Source of the DNA: Sophora flavescens
Taxonomy: Eukaryota; Streptophyta; Magnoliopsida; Fabales; Fabaceae
Direction of reading: 5' to 3'
DNA length: 64,000 nt
Assembly: GCA_030762895.1 (NCBI GenBank)
Contig: CM061069.1
Location: 23,493,404 to 23,557,403, forward strand
A model generated the notes under the pieces. It searched no databases, had not been told where the DNA came from, and saw only the letters and a program-made list of their open reading frames with translations. This document shows, piece by piece, positions 23,781 to 35,404 of this stretch. The translations under genes were made by a program, and so were the position numbers. Position 1 is the stretch's first letter. Every line of letters starts with the position of its first letter.

Positions 23781-24110
23781 AGACCTCTTATGCTGATGTA
23801 AAGTAGAATTCAGAATCATTTTTCAATTCTCACTTGTGTGAAGTCTCTCTTTGAGAGTAGTTTGCTACACCTTCGTGGTATAGCTCGAATGATCGAGTGT
23901 TCATCCACCCCCCAATGTAAAATAACCAATTACTAAATAAAATTCCTATTTCTCTCAATTATTCTGTCAATTACTTTATAACAAGCAAAAATTCAAAAGA
24001 AGCAATCAACGGAAGCAGAAGTAGGCAAAAGCAAATAATTTTCAAAGATCATAGATCGGTATGATTACTAAATCACTCCTCTTAAGATTAGAAATTATTT
24101 ATGTAAAATA
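23781..24110 (+). other. pararetroviral leader region
   Basis: A leader-like stretch between TATA box and movement-protein ATG. A poly(A) signal AATAAA lies at 23936-23941, where a terminally redundant viral RNA would be processed. A degenerate primer-binding-like phrase cggtatga near 24057 recalls the initiator-Met tRNA site, but the match is too poor to assert. Confidence 0.5.
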
Positions 24111-24893
24111 ATGTCTGAAATAGAAAAAATTGAAACTAATGAAATAGAGCACTTACAAATTACTGAAGAAGATGGAAATTATGAAGGAAGCATCTTAATT
24201 AATCCAAAATTATTTAAGAAAATTCAGAAAGAAGACCTAGATCTAGTTGAAACTGCAAATATGATAGGAAATAAAGAAAAATTCATGAATATACTAAAGA
24301 AATTTAATCAAAAGGAAAATATAATATATTATGGGACACAAGGAAATACACGTATTCAGTTAATAAGCAAAGAAAAAAATCTCAGAATTAAAAAGAAATC
24401 TAATGAACCAAGAACATAGAAGGAAATTAGGATATATCCATATAGGAGCGGTACAAGTTCTAATTAAAGCAACTTTCCAATAATGAATAAATTCACCAAT
24501 TGAATTAGTTCTAAAAGATAATAGAATAAATGATCCAAAGGACAAGATAATAGGAGTAATAGAAGGAAATTAAGCTTATGTAAAATTAAAATTTGAAATC
24601 AGAACAAATATTTGAATTCCATTAAATACTCAGAGATTAAATTAAGCACTAACCCTCGAACATAAGTTTTTAAGGGAAAACCTAATGAAACTAGGAGATA
24701 AAATATTTTCAATAACATATTGTGTAAATTATGCATTAACAAATTCAAACCATAGTATTACCTTCAAAAATAATAATAGAATAGATATTCCAAAATTATT
24801 TGAAGATATAGGAAAAACTTATTATCCAAAGAAAAATGAAATAACAGAATTAGGAACATTAATAAATAGACCAAGAATACTTGAAATAGAATC

Positions 24894-25536
24894 TGTTCCT
24901 GCCGAGATCCAGTTGACCGGAATCTCACCGTAGAACGTTGAACCAATGGAGAACAGTGGGGGTTGTTTTAGATTATGGCTTGACAGAATGTAATATTCCG
25001 GTCCTACGTATCCCAATGGGAATCAAAGCCAAACGTAGTTCTAGGTTCAACCCTTGGCCGTAGTGATCTCGATCTTTTAATTTTGTATCTGACGAATACC
25101 AGTGAGCAAGGACTCTTCAATAGTCTCTTGGTCGAGCTAGTTTCTCTAGTACGCTTAAGAGAGAGTCATCGGGTTTCAGTGAAAAGTGAGTTTCTCTCAT
25201 AGGTTCTCCTCCTTTTATAATAGGATTCCCCTATCTTTTAGAGATCTGGATTTATCTCCTTTTATCTCTTTTGAGATGTGATTTTATTAATTTAAGGGAT
25301 ATTATCTCTTTTAACCAGATAAGGTTATTTCAGATAATATCAGGATTTATTTAAGGATGATATCAACATCTTATCCCTTAATTTAGGGGATATTATCTCT
25401 TTTAACCGGATACGGTTATTTCAGATAATATCAGGATTTAATTAAGGATATCAATATCCTATCCCTTAATTAAGTGATTTTTAACTTATTATCCTTAACT
25501 TCCGGATTTGGCAGGGTTTCACTCTTCGGCCAGTAC
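24894..25536 (-). repeat. Tat-2 left LTR (sense 3' LTR)
   Basis: 643 bp. Contains a 91-bp near-duplicate (units starting about 25289 and 25380, marked by gatattatctcttttaacc) and a minus-strand TATA (TATAAAA, 25213-25219). It lacks about 25 bp near its end that are present in the right LTR. Confidence 0.95.
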
Positions 25537-25552
25537 ACAAGCCCCCCAAGCT
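25537..25552 (-). promoter_or_regulatory. Tat-2 polypurine tract
   Basis: Read on the minus strand as AAGCTTGGGGGGCTTG, directly abutting the LTR start TGTACTGG. A near copy preceded by the same tatac-like border occurs at about 25751-25766. Confidence 0.75.
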
Positions 25553-26105
25553 TTAAGCTAATAAAGCATAAAAGCTTTCATGACGTTAGCCGAGCTTAGG
25601 AACTTGGTTTCATCTTTTGGTCTTTTGGCTCGACGAGGTGATTGACTGAGCTTCATACTTCGTATATATATGTACATATCCTCCAACTCGGCGAGCAGCT
25701 CGGGCGTCCGAGCTTGATGTTTCAAGGTACCGAGCTCTTTGTTTCGGCTCATATACAAGCCCCCCAAGCATTAAGTGAATTGGGTGGAAGCTTTTCCGAA
25801 GGAGCCGAGGCTAGCCGAGGTGGGGATGATGACTCGTTTCGTGTTGAGGCCATACTTTCTCGGTTCCCGAGATGGAAAGGAGGCGTTACTCTGTTCGGCG
25901 CGTGGCCTTTATGACATCATCTCTGGGATTTGTGCAGTAGTTGCGTGTTCCTAGTTTCCCGTGATGGCGGTGTACATTTTGACATTTCTGCCACGTGTGT
26001 CCTTTCCATTAGTTGGTGAATTTGGTCAGACTCGGACGGACGTTTCCCTGCTCTTGCCCAACAACCCTCATTAATGCGAGGAGGGGATGTTGCACTTTTT
26101 TCTTC

Positions 26106-26112
26106 TATAAAT
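26106..26112 (+). promoter_or_regulatory. TATA box for the Tat-2 antisense gene
   Basis: TATAAAT on the plus strand, about 165 bp before the antisense-gene ATG and outside the LTR, followed by a likely 5'UTR and intron. It suggests a dedicated promoter and not LTR read-through. Confidence 0.55.
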
Positions 26113-26271
26113 TGGGACGAGGCCCTGGTACAGGGTTTCACATTCCTTGAATGCTAGATTTTCTTCTCGCGAGTCCTTCCTAGTCCGAGCATTCATAGTC
26201 CCTTTGTACTCAAGGTACGTACTACTCATCTCTTTCCAGCTTCCTTAGGTTTGCTTTCTGATTTTTCATTC

Positions 26272-28331
26272 ATGGAGACTTCATTCGAGGTATCCCAAAA
26301 TGCCTCTTCCGGGGTTCGGATTGTGGAGCCTGAACTCAATCTGATTGGGGGTCTCCCATTTTTTCTCCCTCCTCCTCTCGCGGTGGTGGAGGTGACAAGA
26401 GTTCTTCTTCTTCTTCTTCTTCTTCTTCTTCTTCTGGGAGGAGCTCTGTTGCTCCAGATGCTATTGTTGTTCCCAAGCATCGCAAACGTGTGTCTAGGAT
26501 GCCCAGGGTTCCCTACCCAGAAATTTCCATTCCTGGGTATTTCTGGGTAAAACCCGATGTTGCTGCGTTTCATTCAAATTTTAGGGATTTTAATTCCCTT
26601 GAAGCTATGAAAAATAAGGTTACAGCTAGACGAGGCATCGTAGAGTGCCTTCCTTGTGGCGAGGATGAGCATGTTTTCCTTTGCCCCCCTTCATCTGAGC
26701 CACCCTTTACGTATGTATATAAGACCTTTTTTGAACAAATTGGGCTCTCCCTTCCCTTCAGCCCGTTTGAATGCGAAGTTTTGCAAGCCATGAATGTAGC
26801 TCCTACCCAGCTTCACCCGAATAGCTGGGCATTTTTTAGAGCCTTTCAAATTCTGTGTGGTCAAATAGGGATATAGGCTACTGCTCCCAAGTTTCTGTAC
26901 TTTTATCGAGTTCGCTTCGGGGACCGAGTTGGCTGGATTTATCTGAGTGGGATTGAGCAGAGGGGGATCATCGGGCTGTATAAGAGCTCGTATAAGTTTT
27001 TTAAGTCGGATTTCTTTAAAGTCCGACCTCTAGAGGGTAATGAGTCTGTCTTTTTTGACTCGGCTGGGAACCCTAAATTCCCTCTCTACTGGCAACCACA
27101 TCCTTCCAAATTTGTTGGCTATGACCTCGACTGTATGACCTCTCAAGAGCGAGCCATGTCGAGGTCCTGAAATTGTGTCCTCGGCAATTGCCCCGTGGAA
27201 GGCTTTTAAAGCTTAGTGCCTCCTCCACTCGGCAAGCTGATTTTGAAAGTAAGTGGCTTTTGTTGACAAGTGGCACTGATGAAGGAGTCGGCTAATCAAG
27301 CAGCTGGCGGATCAGCTATAGCTTCAAATGTCAAGGGGAAGAAAAAGAAGTTTGCTGAAGCTTCTGACCAGAATATTCGACCTCCAAAGAGGACTCGGGA
27401 AGACCTGACCTCAGAGGTTCCGATTAGAAGCCCATCTCCCTTGCTGATGATTGAAGAGACTCCCGCTGCTTCTAGGAGGTCGAGCAACGCTCTCATGGTG
27501 ACCGATCTCACTTTGGACATCAAATGGTATAATTGGAATTGCAACCCGGGGATCAGTTCGCTCTGGGGGAATGAGTTCGACCCTGCAGGCCTGATTGATG
27601 GTCAAGTACTGAAACCGTCCGATACACGGCTCCTGTTGGAGCAAGGTCCTGAGGAAAGTATGGAGGCGGTCGCTGCCTATGCTCTCCGCATTGCCTCAAT
27701 CACCCGCTTCTGGAGCCAACAGCTTATTGATAATGTCAAGAAGATGGAGGTGATGAGAGCAGATGCAGCTCGAGCCTTGAGAATGAGAGACGAGCTCTCT
27801 CAGGCCATGGCCAAGTGTGAGGAACAAGGCCGGGTCATCGGTCAGCTGAAGGCCCAAAAGATAGAGTTGAAAAAGGCAATACCACCCTTACGGTCGAGAT
27901 GGAAACGGAAAGAACCGACCGGCTCAATCTTCAGAAGGTCGTGGAAAGGCTTCAAACTGAAAAGGAGGGAAGTCTGGAGCTGCAGAAGTTGTTAGAGGCC
28001 AAGAAAGAGGCCAGTCTCAAGCTTCAGTCTGATTTAGCTGAAGCCGAGGCTTCTATTATGAAGGAGCACGTCAACGACTTCTCCCGAGCCGTGAGGCAGC
28101 TGCAGCACTTCAACCCGAATACTGACTTCTCCGGTGCTGACGTGGAAAGGATTTTAACCGATATGGAGTCCTAGTTCCATTGTCCGAGCTGGAGGATGAG
28201 GAGGACGCATCTCAAGAAGAGGAGGGTGAGGGGCAAGTGGTCGAGGAGGGACCCGATGGGGAAGGTGAAATGGCCCTACCTGACCAATCTGCTGCTCTTC
28301 CTCCGAGTGCTGAGGACGACCTCAACTTATG
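26272..28331 (+). pseudogene. Tat-2 antisense gene: plant transposon protein (PF04195-like), intron-containing
   Basis: A 5'UTR intron is likely (donor gtacgt at 26215, acceptor cag near 26239). The ATG at 26272 opens METSFEVSQ. A frameshift near 26350 moves into the frame with a poly-Ser run coded by a TTC/TCT microsatellite (about 26400-26434). The main domain follows (26490-27170): NSWAFFRAFQILCG, stop TAG at 26874-26876, then GWIYLSGIEQRG. A coding intron is likely at 27249-27270 or nearby (gtaagt donor). The second exon (27270-27995) has a KGKKKKF stretch, a block with IKWYN and SSLWGNEFD, and a coiled coil that shifts frame near 27895 and ends in an acidic tail with TGA at 28329-28331. 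Clearly homologous to the Tat-1 gene in the same place and strand. Function unknown. Confidence 0.78.
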
Positions 28332-28430
28332 AAATTGTTGCTTAAGTAAAACATGTTCTTGGGGCGATGCCCCTTTTATTTTGAACTCTTATGTATTCTG
28401 GGCTTTGCCCTTTTTATTTAATGAAATCGC
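28332..28430 (+). terminator. putative 3' end of the Tat-2 antisense gene
   Basis: Contains tgggctttgccc, then atttaatgaaa, matching the arrangement after the Tat-1 antisense gene. Confidence 0.4.
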
Positions 28431-28609
28431 TTGCTTACTTGTGAATCTATTTGCACCTAGAAAATTTTCTAATGCCTTTTCTACTTTTTGGAGCTTGAGT
28501 TTGTTACTCGGTTGGCTCGTGTTTTTGGAACTCGGGATACCTGTAGGTATTTTACGTACCTTTTTAGGCATCGGTTGACTTTAGCCTTTTCTCCTTGGTT
28601 TGGTTGATT

Positions 28610-29012
28610 TTATCTTGGTCAGCCTTGTCAGGCTGCGTACACCTTTTTAGGCTCGGCATTTCGACCTCGGGTCGGTCGATTTTAGCTCGGTCAGCCTTTC
28701 TAGGTTTTTATATACCTTTATAGGCTCGGCACTTCGACCTCGGATCGGTCGATTTTAGCTCGGTCAGCCTCTTTAGGTTTTTTTATATACCTTTATAGGC
28801 TCGGCACTTCGACCTCGGATCGGTCGATTTTAGCTTGGTCAGCCTCTTTAGGTTTTTTATATACCTTTATAGGCTCGGCACTTCGACCCTGGATCGGTCG
28901 ACTTTAGCTCGGTCAGCCTCTTTAGTTTTTTTATATACCTTTATAGGCTCGGCACTTCGACCCTGGATCGATCGATTTTATCTCGGTCAGCCTCTTTAGG
29001 TTTTTGTTGTTT
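28610..29012. repeat. about 75-bp tandem array in Tat-2 3' region
   Basis: Around five copies of a 74-77-bp unit with ggctcggcacttcgacc and cggtcagcctctttagg. It occupies the same place as the 96-bp array of Tat-1 but is not the same unit, beyond a shared fondness for ctcgg. Confidence 0.9.
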
Positions 29013-29159
29013 TAATTAACACAGTGTTTTTGCTTAATAGCACAATTAAAAATAACTCTATTTATTTATTTTTCCGGGTGTGCCTCATTAAAACCTTCTC
29101 AGCCAAAACCTCATGGGAAAAAAGACCGAGATAGGAAAAAGAGTGCATCACCTATAACC

Positions 29160-32100
29160 TTAACTAAAATAAAACTTAAGGTGGGAAGTGTTCCATGTTC
29201 TTGGGATGGTCTTTCCTAACAATTATTCCAGCCTGTAGGCACCATTTCCCAGATTTTCAATTATCCTGAATGGGCCAGACTAGTTCGCTGCGAGCTTACC
29301 TTCTCTGGGGTCTTTTCTCATGTCGTTTTGCAGTCTCAGCACTAAGTCACCATGCACAAATTCCCTTGGCCGCAACCTCGAGTTGTACTTCCGAGTTGCT
29401 TTTTGCTTGCATAGCTCTTCTCTGATTTTTGCTGCATCTCGAACTTCTTCAACCATGTCAAGCTCAATTCGGAGTTCTTCTTCGTTTTTTCTTTGATCGT
29501 GGTGCTGCCTTCGGAAAGAGAGCTCACCGAGCTCAACGGGAATCATTGCATCGGTTCCATAGGTTAGTTTGAACGGTGTTTCACCCGTTGAAGACTGTGG
29601 TGAGCAATGGTAAGCCCATAGGATGCTTGGTAATTGTTCAACCCAAGCCCATTTTGAATGGCCTAACCTTCTTTTGAGCTCGTTTAAGATGACTTTATTG
29701 GCTTCCTCTGCCTGGCCATTTGTTTGTGGATGCTCAACCGAGGTCACTTTATGTTTAATTCCGAGGTTAGAGTAAAAATCTCCAAGCTCTTTATCGGTGA
29801 ATTGATTTCCATTGTCTGTGACAACTGCATAAGGAAGGCCGTGCCTGCAAATGATGTTTTTCCATACAAAACTCTGAACCTTTTTGGCAGTTATCGTAGC
29901 CAATGGTTATGCTTCAATCCACTTGGTGAAGTAGTCTACACCTACCAGGAGGAACTTGACTTGACCTTTGGCAACTGGGAAAGGACCGACTATATCCATC
30001 CCCCACATAGTAAAGGGTCACGGCGAGAACATGGAGTGGAGCTCTTCTCCTGGAGCACGAGCTACGCTGGCGAACTTCTGACAGGGCTCACACCTATTGG
30101 TCCAAGTAGAACAACCCAGTCTCATGGTTGGCCAGTAAAACCCTGGTCGTAGGACCCGAGCTGCCAGAGATCGGCCTCCTGAATGCATTCCACAGATTCC
30201 TCGGTGCATCTCATCCATTACGTACTCGGACTGCTCCTTTGTGAGGCACTTCAGTAATGGCCTGGAGAATCCTCTTTTGTACAGTTCACCGTCTAGGACG
30301 GTGTAGTGGCAAGATTTCAGGCGGATTCGTCTCGCCTCCTTTGGGTCATCAGGTAGTTTGTCCGAGGTTAAATACTCACAAATCGGTGTCATCCAACCTC
30401 GAACATAGTGCTCAGTCATTGTCACTTCGGTACTTTTTATGCTCGGCTCGAGAAGGTTTTCTTGAATGAAGGTTCTTAGTTGGCCAACCCTCTTGGTGCT
30501 AGCCAATTTGGACAACAGATCTGCCCTGGAATTTTCTTCCTCCCGAGGTATATTCTCAATGGAGAAATGATCAAATTCAGAAATGAGGCTACTAACCTTG
30601 CAGAGATATCTGGTTAGTTGGGGGTCCTTTGTCTGATAATTGCCCGAGACTTGTCCTATTACAAGCTGTGAGTCACTTCAGCACTTTAGTTCCCGGACCC
30701 CAACTTCTTTAGCTAACATTAGTCTTGCAATAAGGGCTTCATATTCTGCTTGGTTGTTTGAAGCAGTGAACCCAAACTTTAAAGATTGCTCGAGGATTAG
30801 GTCATCAGGCCCCTTGAGAATTATTCCAGCCCCGCTTCCCTTCAAGTTAGATGATCCGTCAACATATAGGAGTCAGTTGAAAGACTCCGACCTCAGTTTT
30901 GAAGAGAGCTCGGCAATGAAGTCAGAGAGGCATTGTGCTTTCATTGGCCCCCTCAGTTCATAATGTAGACCGAATTCTGACAATTCTACTGACCAAGCTA
31001 TCATTCGTCCAGCTAGATCAGGTTTACTGAGTACCTGCTTTATTGGATGATCAGTCTTGACTATGACTTGGTGCGACTGGATATAGGGTTGTAACCTCCG
31101 AGCTGCCATAACTAAGGCGAGGGCCAGTTTTTCAATTACTTGATATCGCGTTTCTGCGTCTTTCAGGATCCTACTGACATAGTACACCGGCATATGTTGC
31201 TCCTCCTCTTCCTGGATGATCACTGCACTGATTGCACAATCGTTGACAGAGAGGTACAAGTACAGATCTTTGCCAAGCTGAGGTCGAGTGAGGATTGGGG
31301 GAGACGCTAGGAAGAGTTTCATATCTTCAAAGGCCTTCTCACACTCTTCAGTCCAAATGAAATCCTTTGGTTTTTTCAAGAGTTGGAAGAAAGGTCTTGC
31401 CTTCTCTGCAGACTTCGGGAGAAAGCGGGATAGGGAGGCTAATCGGCCGACTAGCCTCTGAATTTCTTTCACATTCCGAGGACTTCGCATTTCCATGACG
31501 GCTTTGCATTCATCCGTATTAGCTTCGATCCCCCGGTGTGTTAGCATATATCCCAATAACTTTCCTCCTTGTACACCAAAGGAGCATTTTTCTGGATTTA
31601 GCCTCATATTGTACTTTCTGAGCTGGCCGAAGATTTCTTCGAGGTTGACTGGGTGTTGGCTTGGGTCCTCGGATTTTACCACCATATCATCAACATATAC
31701 TTCTAAGTTCTTTCCGATTTGGTTGACGAAAACCTTGTCCATAAGCCTCTGATATGTTGCACCAGCATTCTTTAAGCCGAAGGGCATTACCCGATAGCAG
31801 TAGTTTGTCCCCTCAGTCATAAATGCTATTTTTTATTCATCGGGTGGATACATCCTGATCTGGTTATAGCCTGAATATGCGTCCAAAAAGGACAAAATTT
31901 TGTAACCTGAGGCCCCATCCACCAGTCTGTCAATGTTGGGAAGAGGATAGGAATCTTTTGGGCATGCCTTGTTAAAATCGGTATAGTCAGTGCACATTCG
32001 CCATTTACCGTTGGCCTTTTCAACTAACACCACGTTGGCTAGCCAAGTAGTGTATTTCACCTCTCGGGTGAAATTTGCTCTGACCAGTTTGGAAGTCTCC

Positions 32101-34525
32101 TCGGCTACTGCCCGGCGCCTTTCTTCGCCAAGTTTTCTTTTTCTTTGAGCTACAGGCCTGGCTTCGGGACATATGGACAGCTTATGGCACATAAAATTTG
32201 GGTCTATACCCGGCATATCCGACGTCTTCCAAGCAAACAGGTCGGCATTTTTTCTTAGGACCGCGTGAAGCCTCTGTTTAAGTGAGGGGTCAAGATGACT
32301 ACCGACTTGGGTGCATTGTTCAGGTTGGGCTCCCAACTGGAACCTTTCTAAAGACTCTGTCGGCTCGGCCCTGGACTCGTACATCTCCGTTCTTGGGTCC
32401 AGTTCAAACATGCTGACCGAGCTGGCTGAAGTTACTGAACTGACCGAGCTCACCACCTCGGCTTTACCATCCTAGACATTCTTTGGGGTGTCCTGGTGGC
32501 GGGTAACCTTTAGGCTGTCTACATAGCATTACCTGGCTAGCTTTTGGTCAGCCCGGACTGCGATTATCTCTCCAGAGTCGACTGGGAATTTCATTGTCAG
32601 GTGTGGGGTAGAGACAATCGCTCCGAGTTCATTCAACGTATGTCTTCCAATAAGAATATTGTATGACGTGCTGGCATCTACAATAACTTACCTGACTGAT
32701 ACGGATTTGGAGAGTCTTCCTTCTCCAAACGTTGTTAAGAGGTCTATGTAACATTGGGCCTTGACTTGCTCCCCGGCGAACCCTACTAGCTTGTCTTCCT
32801 ACTCCTTTATCAACTTTTCTGGAATTCCGAGCTTCTTGAAGGTTGCCAGGTACAGGATATCGGCCGAGCTCCCCTGGTCAATAAGCGTTCGTCTGACCGA
32901 AAAGTTGGCCAGCTCGACCGTTATCACCATTGGGTCATCTTGATTTGGATCCACCCCTTGGAAATCATCATCTGTGAACGTTATGGGGGGTCTTGCTCTT
33001 GGAGGCTTTCCAGACACTGTGTTAATGGATCTGAGGGCTTTTACATGACGCCGGCAAGCTGAGCTCGTCGTTCCTCCTCCTGCGAAGTCTCCTGAGATTG
33101 TATTGATGATCCCTTTGATTCCTATTTCCGATTCTTCATTAGGAGTCCTTTGGTTATTCAACCGGTCTCCTCCCTGATTGTTTCCTTGCAGGTTTGCGTC
33201 TCGGTTTCGATTGTCGTAACCGTGTCTCCGTCGTCTTCGACCGGGTCGTCCGCCTCCATTGTCATCTCGGTGGACAAAACGATCAAGACGGCCTGCTTGT
33301 ACCAAATCCTCAATCTTTTTCTGGGTTGTCCTGCACTCTTCAGTGGAGTGTCCATAGTTTTGATGCCACATGCACTCTTTTTGCTTCACAAGCATTGTCC
33401 GGTGTTTTGGACGGTCGAGGTAAGGTAAGTAACTCGGCGCTGCACACCTCCTGAAGGATGGCTGCCCGAGATCGGTTTAACGGAGTATAAGATTGGTACC
33501 TGGGATGCCTCTCCGAGAATTCCCTTTCGTTGGTCTTTTGGGCCCTTTGTGAGTCAGACCCCCTGTTTCTTTCTTTGTTCGAGGTCGAGCTCTTGTCCTC
33601 GAAACCTCTTTCTCTCCTTTTGAATTCCAACATCTCTTCTGAGTTCATGAAACCTGTAGCCTTTTCCTGCAACTCTTCAAAATCTCTCGGTGGTTTCTGA
33701 GATAAGTACTCGAAGAATGGCCCTGGCTTCAGACCGCCCATGACAGTGTGGAGGCAGAGTTCCGAGCTCATGTTGGGAATCAAGATCTGCTTAGCATTGA
33801 AACGAGCCATGTAATCTCTGAGTGATTCATTCCTTTCCTGTTTAAAATTTACCAGCGAGACCGAGTGCCTTTTATGCCTTCGGCTTGCTGCAAATTGTGC
33901 GGTGAACTTAGTTATAAGCACATCAAAAGAATCAATCGACCGAGGTGGTAGATTTGTTAGCCAGGTTAGAGCTGGGCCTTGCAAAGTGGTTGGAAAAACT
34001 TTGCACATGACGGCCTCCAAAATCAGTCACCAAGTAAACAGAGGAAATAAAGGACTCCACATGCTCGGTTGGGTCAGTGGTGCCATTGAATTTGTCGATG
34101 TTAAGGGGCTTAAAATGGCTAGGCACGATTACCTCATCAATGTCATCAGTGAACGGTAACCTCGGACGCCGGTCCGATGTCCTTCCTTTTTTGCTAGTCT
34201 TTTCTGCGTGAGACTTAACTTCTGAAGCCCCCAAGGGAGGTTTGGTTTTGGATGCTCGGTTAGTTCCCCGAGGAGAGTGCGCTGGAGGATCCTTTTGGCC
34301 AGCCTCGGGTGAGGATTGCTCTTCGTCGGAAGGTGTCAGGGACCTTTCTCTTTTCCGAGTTCTTAAAAGCTTCTGATTTTGTGCGCGTATCTCCTTGTTC
34401 TCTTTCCGCAACTGCTTAAGCTGTTCCATAATTTCTTCCAGCCGAGGGTTGTCTTCATTGATGGGGGAGGAAAGATGATTCCCGTGGTTTTGGGCGTTCG
34501 AGGCCTCATGGTCTTCATGATTCAT
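29160..34525 (-). pseudogene. gag-pol: Tat-2 gag-pol (gag, protease, RT, two RNase H domains, integrase), decayed
   Basis: Starts at a true ATG (34525-34523, MNHEDHEASN). Gag has a Lys/Glu-rich coiled-coil N-terminus, then the retrotransposon capsid region (WLTNLPPRSIDSF near 33960), with a frameshift near 33970 and another near 33395. A variant zinc-knuckle-like C/H cluster lies near 33365. Protease has LIDQGSSADIL (about 32860). RT spans about 32300-31600 with LEVYVDDMVV. RNase H ends near 30950. The second, archaeal-type RNase H (LYVDGSSN, about 30870-30540) is a Tat hallmark. Integrase follows with DYFTKW, VTDNGNQF and PQTNGQAEEAN, ending KFYFS at 29160. In-frame stops lie near 31831, 30870, 30678, 30015, 29910 and 29280. 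Cannot make an intact polyprotein. Confidence 0.9.
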
Positions 34526-34603
34526 TCCGCTCGCCCCCCTCGCGGACCATTCCGTGTGGTCACCACCAAGTTGTCTTGTGGAACCGGGGAAGGTTTTTCC
34601 TTG

Positions 34604-34623
34604 GCCCCACGGTGGGCGTCAAA
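34604..34623 (-). promoter_or_regulatory. Tat-2 candidate primer-binding site
   Basis: On the minus strand the LTR end ...GGAACA is followed by TTTGACGCCCACCGTGGGG. This is where the tRNA primer must pair. I cannot name the tRNA with confidence. Confidence 0.5.
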
Positions 34624-35288
34624 TGTTCCCGCTGAGATCCAGTTGGCCGGAATCTCGTCGTAGAACGTTGAACCAAGGGAGAACAGTGGGGGTTGTTTTA
34701 GATTATGGCTTGACAGAATGTAATATTTCGGTCCTACGTATCCCAATGGGAATCAAAGCCAGACGTAGTTCTAGGTTCAACCCTTGGCCGTAGTGATCTC
34801 GATCTCTTAATTTTGTATCCGACGAATACCGGCGAGCAAGAACTCTTCAATAGTCTCTTGGTCGAGCTAGTTTCTCTAATACGCTTAAGAGAGAGTCACC
34901 GGGTTTCAGTGAAAAGTGAGTTTCTCTCATAGGTTCTCCTCCTTTTATAATAGGATTCCCCTATCTTTTAGAGATCTAGATTTATCTCCTTTTATCTCTT
35001 TTGAGATGTGATTTTCTTAATTTAAGGGATATTATCTCTTTTAACCAGATAATGTTATTCCAGATAATATCAAGATTTATTTAAGGATGATATCAACATC
35101 ATTTCCCTTAATTTAGGGGATATTATCTCTTTTAACCGAATACGGTTATTTTAGATAATATCAGGATTTAATTAAGGATATCAATATCCTATCCCTTAAT
35201 TAGGTGATTTTTAACTTATTATCCTTAACTTCCGGATTGAGCCAGGTATTCAAGCTCGGTGGCCGGGTTTCACTCTTCGGTCAGTACA
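34624..35288 (-). repeat. Tat-2 right LTR (sense 5' LTR)
   Basis: 665 bp, same termini as the left LTR. A minus-strand TATA box TATAAAA at 34943-34949 is the likely promoter of the genomic RNA. Confidence 0.95.
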
Positions 35289-35404
35289 GAATCTATTCCA
35301 AGACCAATTATTTTTCCAGAACAAAAAAGAACAAATGAAGAAAATGATATTATTAAATTATCTAATCAAGTAAAAGATTTAACCTTATACTTAAAGAATA
35401 AAAT

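Larger units (their letters stand above)
24894..35288 (-). mobile_element. Tat-2: full-length Ty3/gypsy (Tat-lineage) retrotransposon
   Basis: 10,395 bp bounded by TGTTCC...GTACA and the perfect 5-bp duplication gaatc (24889-24893, 35289-35293). It has two complete LTRs, gag, protease, RT, two RNase H domains and integrase on the minus strand, and an antisense gene plus tandem array on the plus strand. It landed inside the pararetroviral movement-protein ORF, so it is younger than that integration. Multiple stops and frameshifts make it defective. The layout matches Tat-1, but the sequences differ clearly, so they are different families of one lineage. Confidence 0.95.

Noticed and set aside
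24040..24075. Met-tRNA primer-binding site of the pararetrovirus
   Set aside because: The phrase near 24057 matches too few bases to claim it.
26251..26550. Open frame with a poly-Leu run that looks like a membrane segment
   Set aside because: It is the TTC microsatellite read out of frame. The conserved antisense protein reads it as Ser.
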